A DNA stretch of 32,595 bases, taken from assembly GCA_025352795.1 (NCBI GenBank), contig JANXSF010000070.1, positions 1 through 32,595 on the forward strand, read 5' to 3'. The notes below the pieces were generated by a model. It ran no database searches. It was given only the letters and a program-made list of their open reading frames with translations, and was not told where the DNA came from. The stretch is from Acidobacteriota bacterium (GTDB lineage: Bacteria; Acidobacteriota; Terriglobia; Bryobacterales; Bryobacteraceae). Position numbers and translations under genes: made by a program. Of the stretch, positions 26,393-32,595 are shown one piece after another. Numbering within the stretch: the first letter of the stretch is position 1; every line of letters starts with the position of its first letter.

Positions 26393-27022
26393 ATGGACGA
26401 ATCCAGTCCAACGGCTTCCATCGTAGCGTTACAAAAAGAGGTATCCACACAAGAAGTGCAGTGGCGCGACCAAATAACCAGAATTGCTGCGGGTGATGAA
26501 AGTGCATTGGCCGAGCTGTACGATTCCTCCAGTCGCCTGGTCTATAGCTTGGCACTTAGAATTCTTATCAATCCCACCGATGCTGAAGAAATTACTTTGG
26601 ACGTCTATTCGCAAGTGTGGCGGACAGCCAATCGGTTTGAATCTCAACGGGGCAGCGTAATGGCCTGGCTAGTAACCATGACGCGAAGCCGAGCCATTGA
26701 CAGGTTACGATCCCAACGGAACCATCACATGGTTTCCAGCAGCGAAAAAGATTTGAGTGAACTGGCTACTACGTTCGAAACACCGGAATCGCAAACGGTG
26801 GAAAAAGAATCTGTCAAGTTTGTACGAAGTGCGCTGGAAGAATTGCCTGTTGAACAACGGGACGCAATTTTGCTGTCGTTCTTTAATGATTTGACTCACC
26901 CTGAAGTTGCAGATCAGTTGGGAATTCCTTTGGGAACTGTAAAGACTAGAATCAGGTTAGGAATGTCAAAACTAAGACAATCATTGGGTGTGTTGCGAAT
27001 GGAAGCAAGGAGGGCAAGTTAA
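26393..27022 (+). CDS. ECF-type RNA polymerase sigma factor
   Basis: This 209-residue sigma factor has region 2 at about residues 38-105 (ALAELYDSSSRLVYSLALRI, DAEEITLDVYSQVW, WLVTMTRSRAIDRLRS) and region 4 at about 150-200 (LEELPVEQRDAILLSFF...HPEVADQLGIPLGTVKTRI). A short linker lies between them and there is no region 1 or 3, which defines the extracytoplasmic-function group. The stop overlaps the start of the next gene by one base (TAATG), coupling it to its anti-sigma factor. The partner's cupin domain points to the ChrR-linked ECF groups, which respond to singlet oxygen or organic hydroperoxides in Proteobacteria. The target regulon cannot be told from the window. Confidence 0.93.
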   Translation: MDESSPTASIVALQKEVSTQEVQWRDQITRIAAGDESALAELYDSSSRLVYSLALRILINPTDAEEITLDVYSQVWRTANRFESQRGSVMAWLVTMTRSRAIDRLRSQRNHHMVSSSEKDLSELATTFETPESQTVEKESVKFVRSALEELPVEQRDAILLSFFNDLTHPEVADQLGIPLGTVKTRIRLGMSKLRQSLGVLRMEARRAS

Positions 27023-27630
27023 TGGAAAATTCTATTGACTACGATTCCATACGCGATAAAGCTCTGCTGGCGAGCTTCGGTCTGCTGGATTCGGAAGAAG
27101 AAAAAGAACTTGAAAAATTAGCGGAAGAGGGCAATCCAGATGGCATCACGGAGTTGGCAATTTACAGGCAGGTGTTGGCCCGGATCGCGCAAACAGTGGC
27201 TATTGTTGATCCTCCGGCAGGTTTGAAAGAGCGGCTGATGGGCCGTGTGAAAGCCAGTAAACATAGGCTAATGCCCGGTTGGCAAACGCAAGCACCAGGT
27301 TTCGACTATGTGCTGAGCGGACAAGGATTATGGCAGGATGCTCCATTTCCTGGTGTGAAATTTCAGATGCTGCACTACGACAGGAAAGCTGGCTTAGCCA
27401 CTCAAATGGTTCTGCTGGAAGCTGGGGCAAAGTTTCCATCGCACCGTCACAGTGCTCCAGAGCAGTGCTTAGTGCTGGAAGGGATCGTATCCATTGGCAC
27501 GTTGAGACTGCGACCGGGTGATTTTAATTTGGCGCATCCTGGAACGGTGCATGAGGAAATGACTACGCAAGAAGGATGCTTGCTGTTGATTGTCAGCAAC
27601 CCGCACAATGAATTTGTGGAGCACGTTTAA
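27022..27630 (+). CDS. ChrR-like anti-sigma factor with C-terminal cupin domain
   Basis: This 202-residue protein has a helical N-terminal part (about 1-80; LLASFGLLDSEEEKELEKLA is the usual anti-sigma helix) and a C-terminal cupin (about 90-200). The cupin shows a complete zinc-site pattern: H141, H143 and E147 in PSHRHSAPEQC, and H177 in HPGTVHEEM. From memory, the same four numbered positions bind zinc in Rhodobacter ChrR. The N-terminal part has no HxxxCxxC motif and no cysteines at all, so the zinc-binding anti-sigma fold of ChrR appears replaced by a metal-free, RskA-like version. It is translationally coupled to the sigma factor and presumably holds it inactive until the cupin senses its signal. 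Confidence 0.85.
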   Translation: MENSIDYDSIRDKALLASFGLLDSEEEKELEKLAEEGNPDGITELAIYRQVLARIAQTVAIVDPPAGLKERLMGRVKASKHRLMPGWQTQAPGFDYVLSGQGLWQDAPFPGVKFQMLHYDRKAGLATQMVLLEAGAKFPSHRHSAPEQCLVLEGIVSIGTLRLRPGDFNLAHPGTVHEEMTTQEGCLLLIVSNPHNEFVEHV

Positions 27631-27690
27631 GCCGAAATACTGTCACTTCATCAGGGATGCCCTGTAGCCTTTTGGAAATTGGAATGAAAA

Positions 27691-27795
27691 CTTCGCTCGC
27701 AAGCGAGCTGGCAGGCGCAATCGCCTATCCCATACTAAATTCACTAACTAACACGAGATCTGGAGTTGAGTTTGGTTTGGCAGGCGTTCAGCCTG
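27691..27795. repeat. Cluster of small hairpins in the convergent spacer 27631-27877
   Basis: Three palindromes occur in a gene-free stretch: GCTCGCAAGCGAGC (27695-27708), AGGCG-CAAT-CGCCT (27713-27726) and CAGGC-GTTCA-GCCTG (27781-27795). The motif TGGCAGGCG precedes or begins two of them. None has a T-run. They look like small interspersed palindromic elements. The rest of the 247-base spacer holds only the terminator candidate that follows. Confidence 0.5.
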
Positions 27796-27798
27796 ACT

Positions 27799-27819
27799 AG
27801 CCCGCCGGCTGGCTTTTTT
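27799..27819 (+). terminator. Probable intrinsic terminator of the sigma/anti-sigma pair
   Basis: A short GC-rich stem (AGCC...GGCT with CCGG as loop and one mismatch) runs directly into TTTTTT. It lies 170 bases after the anti-sigma stop and before the convergent ltaE end. Confidence 0.45.
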
Positions 27820-27877
27820 ACACCTTCCAGTGCTTACTTCTGAAATTGGGCAGGGTTGAAAGTCGAAGACGGTTTAA

Positions 27878-28906
27878 TCAGAACAAGAGCTGCCGAATTG
27901 CTGTCACCGCCACCTGTATGCTTTCTGCTGAAACATCCAGATGAGTAACCAATCGCGCCTTAGTGGGCGAAATGGTATTCAACAAAATCCCTTTTTCCTG
28001 CATCGCCTTGCTGAACTGCGCCGCGCTGATGCGGCTCTTACTGAAATCTGCGATAACGATGTTGGTTTCCACGTGACCTTCCACCACCACGCCTTGACAC
28101 TCCGCCAAGGCTGTTGCCAATTGCCTGGCATGGGCGTGATCCTCACCCAACCTTGCGGGCATTTGTTCTAACGCAATCAACCCCGCAGCCGCCAGAATCC
28201 CCGCCTGTCGCATGCCGCCGCCCAAACGCTTCCGCAGCAAGCGGCCACGATCCATGTCCTGGCGCGTCCCCACAAGCATCGATCCAACTGGCGCACCCAG
28301 TCCCTTCGAAAGACAAAACATCACCGAATCCACGGGGGCAGCGATATCGCGAACAGTGCAACCCAGACTGGCTGCAGCGTTGAAGATGCGTGCCCCGTCC
28401 ATGTGGATTTTCAACCCGCGCGAATGTGTGACCGCAGCGATCTCCTGAATTGTCTGTAACGGGTAAACCGAACCACCCGCCATGTTATGCGAATTCTCAA
28501 TTTCAATCAGACCCGTAGGCGCTGAGTGAGGCCCCAATGGCCGGATCTCCGCTTCAATCTGCGACCACGATAACAAGCCACGATCCGCCACAATGGGTCG
28601 CGCGACACAGCCCGCAAACCAGGCCATCATAGACAACTCATAATTCAGAATATGCGCTCGCGATTCGCAAATCACTTCCTGCCCATGCTCCGTGTGCAAC
28701 TTGATGGCAATGGTGTTGCCCATGGTTCCGGTGGGAAGAAACAGCGCCGCTTCTTTCCCAAACAATTCTGCTGCTTTTCGTTCCAGACGATTGACCGTAG
28801 GGTCCTCGCCATAAACGTCGTCACCCACCTCGGCTTCAGCCATCGCTTTGCGCATAATCGCGCTGGGACGGGTTACTGTATCGCTTCGCAAATCAATCCA
28901 ATTCAT
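27878..28906 (-). CDS. ltaE: Low-specificity L-threonine aldolase
   Basis: This 342-residue PLP enzyme cleaves threonine/allo-threonine to glycine and acetaldehyde. Signatures are the N-terminal [37 protein letters not shown]85 in [10 protein letters not shown] (the residue stacking on PLP), [11 protein letters not shown] and the PLP lysine K201 in [12 protein letters not shown]. Length and motifs are complete. The ATG at 28906 overlaps the hemW stop by four bases (ATGA), so it is the third gene of the cyaY-hemW-ltaE unit. A metabolic link to the glycine cleavage operon in the window is possible but the genes are 14 kb apart. Confidence 0.95.
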   Translation of the reverse strand: MNWIDLRSDTVTRPSAIMRKAMAEAEVGDDVYGEDPTVNRLERKAAELFGKEAALFLPTGTMGNTIAIKLHTEHGQEVICESRAHILNYELSMMAWFAGCVARPIVADRGLLSWSQIEAEIRPLGPHSAPTGLIEIENSHNMAGGSVYPLQTIQEIAAVTHSRGLKIHMDGARIFNAAASLGCTVRDIAAPVDSVMFCLSKGLGAPVGSMLVGTRQDMDRGRLLRKRLGGGMRQAGILAAAGLIALEQMPARLGEDHAHARQLATALAECQGVVVEGHVETNIVIADFSKSRISAAQFSKAMQEKGILLNTISPTKARLVTHLDVSAESIQVAVTAIRQLLF

Positions 28907-30000
28907 ACGTTCACGAACTCCTCAAATACTTCGTTAGAAAGCAGCACGCCTTGCGATGTTAACCGTAACCGCGAACCACTTTTTTCCAGTAACCCAGCTT
29001 TCAGGAAACGCTGAAACGGTTCTTTAAATTGTTGCCATTCTGCCGGGGTGGGCTCCACGCCTTCACTTAATCGCAGGCCTACAAAGAACCGTTCTTCCCC
29101 AGGAACCGCTGCCGTTGATTCCGCCTCAGGCGACTTGCCATGCTCCATTCGATCCAAATACATCGCCACCGATTCCACATTTTGCCAGCGCCGACCCTGG
29201 TCCAACGAATGTGCATCGGCCCCAAATCCAATGTATGGATCCAGGTGCCAGTACTTCAAATTATGCAAGGATTCGAATCCCGGTTTCGCGAAGTTGGAGA
29301 TCTCATATTGGGGGATTCCCATCTGAGCTAAACGCTCCACGGCGAACTCATAAAACTCCGCGATCGCATCGGTCGGAGGGACGCCGCCTGCCCCGTAGCG
29401 TGTGCCGCCTTGCAGAATCTCAAGACCCAAGCGACTGTCTTCATCCACCTCTAACATGTAGACAGAAACGTGCGGTGCTTCCAATTTTTCAATCCAATCG
29501 AGCGACTGCTTGAAGGAATCAAATGTCTGTCCAGCCAACCCTGCAATCAGGTCGATGTTGAATGATTCAATCCCTTCAGCACGAAGCGCGGCCACATCGG
29601 CAGCTACAATTTCAGCAGAGTGCTTGCGACCTGTGCGGGTAATTTCCAATGGGATGAAACTTTGCACACCCAGGCTGGCACGGTTAATGCCGGCCTTCCG
29701 CCAACCGCGAATAGCGTCAGCAGTAAACGACCCCGGAGCAGCTTCCATGGTGGCCTCTCGCCAGGGCAATCCCGGAATGTGCTTGAGCACTTCAGCCAAT
29801 GCCACAGGGTCGATCAAGCTAGGAGTGCCACCTCCCAGAAAAATCGTGTCAGGCGTCCATTGCCATTGATGAGCAGTGATTTCCTGGGCCATAGCGGCAA
29901 GGTATCGAGGGGTTAAAGCTTGCGGAAGAACGTCGGAGGCAAAGTTACAGTACGTGCATTTCTGCGCGCAAAACGGGTAAGAAAGGTAGACTCCGGCCAC
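28903..30000 (-). CDS. hemW: HemW, radical SAM heme chaperone (coproporphyrinogen III oxidase-like)
   Basis: This 365-residue radical SAM protein has the cluster motif C11-x3-C15-x2-C18 followed by N-F ([10 protein letters not shown]), the GGGTPSL SAM-binding motif, MEAAPGS, GVQSF and the HemN_C-like domain at the end. The short N terminus and the lack of a fourth cysteine place it with HemW, which binds heme and delivers it to respiratory proteins, rather than with the oxidase HemN. The start is a GTG at 30000, one base after the cyaY stop, with GAGGT eleven bases upstream; nothing upstream in frame improves it. It is coupled to cyaY before it and ltaE after it. Confidence 0.9.
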   Translation of the reverse strand: MAGVYLSYPFCAQKCTYCNFASDVLPQALTPRYLAAMAQEITAHQWQWTPDTIFLGGGTPSLIDPVALAEVLKHIPGLPWREATMEAAPGSFTADAIRGWRKAGINRASLGVQSFIPLEITRTGRKHSAEIVAADVAALRAEGIESFNIDLIAGLAGQTFDSFKQSLDWIEKLEAPHVSVYMLEVDEDSRLGLEILQGGTRYGAGGVPPTDAIAEFYEFAVERLAQMGIPQYEISNFAKPGFESLHNLKYWHLDPYIGFGADAHSLDQGRRWQNVESVAMYLDRMEHGKSPEAESTAAVPGEERFFVGLRLSEGVEPTPAEWQQFKEPFQRFLKAGLLEKSGSRLRLTSQGVLLSNEVFEEFVNV

Positions 30001-30001
30001 G

Positions 30002-30331
30002 CTACAGCGTGACCTCTTCGCTCAATTCCTGGCTGATGTGGGCGGCGATCAACTGCTTCAAATCCTGCCCTGTGTCTGGAAGTACAAAGGTGTTCCGCAG
30101 TGGTTGCCAATCCAGTTTGAAACTGCGCAGGTGAGCCGAAACCCAAATCTGCCGTACCGGAGAATTCGGGCTGACTACAAATTTTGTGGGCGGATCCTCG
30201 AACTCCACAGTAAGTGCACCGTTGTTCATGTCGGCCTCAAAGTCATACTTCTCCGCAGCGTCGTTGAGCGATTTGAAAAGTGCGGTCAAGGCTTCTTCGG
30301 CTAAGGTTTGGAATTGCAACTCGTCGAGCAT
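30002..30331 (-). CDS. cyaY: CyaY, bacterial frataxin
   Basis: This 109-residue protein has the frataxin plan: an acidic first helix (DELQFQTLAEEALTALFKSL, then DAAEKYDFEADM), strands LTVEFEDPPTKFVVSPNSP and RQIWVSAHLRSFKLDW, then a C-terminal helix LKQLIAAHISQEL. Frataxins bind iron through the acidic ridge and modulate Fe-S cluster assembly on IscS. AAGGA seven bases before the ATG fixes the start. It leads the cyaY-hemW-ltaE unit, joining an iron protein with a Fe-S-dependent heme chaperone. Assignment rests on pattern and length and is good. Confidence 0.88.
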   Translation of the reverse strand: MLDELQFQTLAEEALTALFKSLNDAAEKYDFEADMNNGALTVEFEDPPTKFVVSPNSPVRQIWVSAHLRSFKLDWQPLRNTFVLPDTGQDLKQLIAAHISQELSEEVTL

Positions 30332-30381
30332 GGGGATGTCCTTAGTCTACCGCGCGGCACGTGTTTGCTTTTACTGGGCCG

Positions 30382-32462
30382 TCAATCAAACCGCAAGGTG
30401 ATCGATGGTTGAATCCTGGCAGCCTTCCTCGAAGGAATAATTGCAGCGGCCAACGCTGCCAGCAAAACCGCACCTGCTCCGGCTAAGTATGCAGGCGCGT
30501 CCAAAGTATTCACACCCTGCACTGCTGATGCGACAATCCGCGAAACCCCCAGGGCAAGGACTACGCCCAGTATCGCTCCAACCGCAGCCAGTCGAATGGA
30601 TTGCTTTGTGATCATGCGAGTAACTCCCAGAACTGTTGCCCCCAGCGCCATTCGGATCCCGATCTCTCTTGTTCTCTGCGCCACTAAGTAGGAAAGCACG
30701 CCATACATTCCCGATAGCGTTAACACCAGCGCCAACCCGCCCAATAGCGATGAAACAAAACCGCTCGCGAGTAGAGGATACATTTGCGACGCCAACAGTT
30801 CTTCCAACGGGGCAGCACGCATGATTGCCGCAGGAGAGTTCTGGTCAAGAAAAGTTTCCAGCGCCTGACTAGCGCCTGAAAAGCCCGGCCGCAATCGGAC
30901 CAGCACGGTATCCGTTTGGCCCGCGTTGGCGCTGGTGGGGAAATACAAGCAGGAGGCGTCTCCGCCCTCCAGCACCTGGCCACTGCTTACGTCCCGCGCA
31001 ATTCCAATCACTTCGGTAATGCGAAATTTCGGAAGACGGTTGGTTTTGTCTGACGGGCCTTCGGGCACTTCAATTCGCAATTGCTTTCCCAATGGGTTTG
31101 CGGTCGGCCACAGTTGTTTCGCAGTGGCTTCACTAATTACAACAACGGCTGCCGTTCCGTTTGCTTCCGAAAGTGTAAAGTTACGACCTCTGGATATGGG
31201 AATACGTAGAAGATCGAAGTATTCAGGGGAAACCAGATTGTAGCGGGCTTCAATCCACAATGGGCTACCGATTGCGGCTGCAGGGATCTGGCGAAAGCCG
31301 CCTTTGAGCGGTGTAGACCACGTTGTCGCGATCAATTCAGTCCAAGGTTGCGCCCGCAGCAACTCCAGAACAGACGGCCCAATGGGCTGATTCAGTTCCA
31401 CAAAAGTGATGCTGGAAGTCTGGAAACCAGGATCCCTATGGCTCAACTCCCGGCTCGCCCTCAACAATATTCCAGCGCAAATCAGCAGGACAGTGCACAC
31501 CGTCACCTGCACTACCACCAGCGCTTGCCGGAATGTGGAAGTCCGCCCAGCTTCGCTCAACTGGCCGCGCGACGCTGTGTGGACACTGGTCCGTGTCGCC
31601 TGCAGCGCGGGCACCAGCGCAAACAGTAGCGTTGCGAAAACTGCTGCACCAAACAGAAAAACGAAAACACGAATATCCGGCGAAAGATCAATGAAACGAA
31701 CTATCTTGCCCAATGTTGGGGGTACCGTGGTTCGAAACAGATCCTGACCCCAACGCAACGCACCCGCTGAGATTGCAAATCCTAAGACTGCAGCTGGTGC
31801 CGCCAGCACCAGGCCTTCTGCCAGGAGTTGGCGCACTAACCGCATCCTGCTGGCACCTAGCGAAAGTCGAATTCCCATTTCCCGCTGCCTGCCCAACAAC
31901 CGCCCCAGCATGATGCTGGCGACGTTGGCGCAAGCAATCACCAACACCAGCAGAAAGGCTACTGCTACTGGTATGAAGAGAGCAATCGCTTCGGGGATCA
32001 ACGGCACAGTGGTAGCATTCGATTGAAATCCAATGGACCGCACTCGCTTCTCCTCAGGCAGGTCAGACTGTCAATTGCTGCGCTTCCACTAACAGGGACG
32101 CTTTGGCCTGGGGCACGCTGACTCCTTCGCGCAGCCTTCCAACCAACGTTTTTCGCGCACTCTGCACAGACTCTTGATGTTCCGGAATCCAGAAATCTGT
32201 TGGGGCCTGACCGATGCCATTGAACCCTTCCTGCGCCACTCCAACCACTTCATACAACCCTCCGAACATGGGCAAGATCTTGCCCAAAATGGCCGGGTCT
32301 CCGGCGAACTTGCTGCTCCAGGCAGTGTGGTTCAGCACAACTTCCTGGAATGTCCCGCCGCTTGCGGCGAATACCCGACCTCGCGCAGCACCTACACCCA
32401 GCATGGAAAAATAATTATTGGAAACCCGATTCCCGAACAAGAACTGGCCTGCGGATGTCGGA
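30382..32462 (-). pseudogene. Broken MacB/FtsX-type permease (acidobacterial duplicated orphan permease), frameshifted and 5'-truncated
   Basis: The gene survives in two pieces. Bases 32462-32063 encode part of a MacB-like periplasmic domain (FGNRVSNNYFSMLGVGAARG, WIPEHQE) and stop at TGA 32065-32063. Bases 32061-30382 continue in another frame with SDLPEEKRVRSIGFQSN, the first FtsX domain (ACANVASIMLGRLLGRQREM), a second periplasmic domain (LVSPEYFDLLRIPISRGRNF) and the last FtsX domain (LSYLVAQRTREIGIRMALGA) up to LRFD. One extra base near 32068 explains the break. The first roughly 250 residues (N-terminal helix and start of the periplasmic domain) are missing, because the frame runs into direct repeats at 32463-32506 and then a stop. 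Such orphan permeases have no ATPase gene nearby and are typical of acidobacteria. Confidence 0.8.
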
Positions 32463-32506
32463 GCAAAGTAGAAAGATCCTATTCCCGGCAAAGTAGAAAG
32501 TTCCTA
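32463..32506. repeat. Two 19-base direct repeats at the truncation point; possible insertion-element end
   Basis: GCAAAGTAGAAAGATCCTA (32463-32481) and GCAAAGTAGAAAGTTCCTA (32488-32506) differ at one base and are spaced 25 bases apart, start to start. They lie exactly where the permease reading frame loses its family match. Repeated transposase-binding sites near an end are a known feature of IS21-type elements. No transposase gene is visible in the remaining 89 bases, which contain only TGAGGG...CCCTCA and an unrecognised open frame on each strand. Confidence 0.6.
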
Positions 32507-32595
32507 ATTGAGGGGTCGAATCTCAACCCTCATGGTATGTTCGCACAGCAGCGCCGGGGTCGCGCCTGGCGTGGCTGCCCAAAGTCGAGGCGAGC

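Noticed and set aside
1-32595. CRISPR arrays, tRNA or rRNA genes
   Set aside because: No regularly spaced repeats beyond the two-copy elements listed, and no spacer long enough with cloverleaf-like or rRNA-like sequence was seen.

Overview
The window looks like chromosomal DNA from an acidobacterium, most likely of the Solibacter/Bryobacter type. This is inferred from family content, not from a marker gene. The pointers are a cytochrome-type DUF1549/DUF1553 protein paired with a DUF1501 protein, an Oar-like TonB-type outer-membrane protein with an N-terminal carboxypeptidase-regulatory-like domain, a MacB/FtsX permease of the acidobacterial orphan type, and an ECF sigma factor with a cupin anti-sigma factor. 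G+C is moderate and coding density is high. There is no rRNA, tRNA or CRISPR array.

Layout, left to right. Positions 1-183 hold the 3' end of a tetratricopeptide-repeat gene, followed by about 470 bases with no convincing gene. Positions 654-5379 (+) carry the DUF1549/DUF1553 and DUF1501 pair. Positions 5393-6068 (-) carry a VapBC toxin-antitoxin module. Positions 6182-9001 (+) encode a two-domain M16 zinc peptidase, ending at a long palindrome shared with the convergent glycine-cleavage operon gcvT-gcvH-gcvPA-gcvPB (13554-9201, -). Behind gcvT, on the same strand, lies a CpxR/CpxA-like two-component pair (15652-13659, -). Divergent from it, 15847-20032 (+), is a two-gene unit: a secreted DUF5666-like protein and an Oar-like outer-membrane protein. 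It ends at a perfect bidirectional terminator shared with a fatty-acid beta-oxidation operon fadN-fadA-fadE (25441-20114, -). A ThuA-like gene lies just upstream of fadN. Divergent from thuA is an ECF sigma/ChrR-like anti-sigma pair (26393-27630, +). Positions 30331-27878 (-) carry cyaY-hemW-ltaE. The right end (30382-32462, -) is a broken ADOP permease gene, frameshifted and cut off at a pair of 19-base direct repeats that may be the end of an insertion element.

The most interesting unit is the region around 15650-20032. The spacer between the response-regulator gene and the divergent surface-protein genes contains two exact copies of the enterobacterial CpxR box (GTAAA-N5-GTAAA). The two divergent genes encode exported proteins that share the same unusual Gly/Met/Arg low-complexity inserts (GGGGMR motifs). 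This suggests an envelope-stress-controlled surface system in which a TonB-type barrel and a secreted OB-like protein work together. That reading is inference; the boxes, inserts and gene order are directly visible.

Several operon-leading genes (gcvT, thuA, the sigma factor) lack a clear Shine-Dalgarno sequence and have a -10-like hexamer only 7-9 bases before the ATG, which hints at leaderless transcripts.
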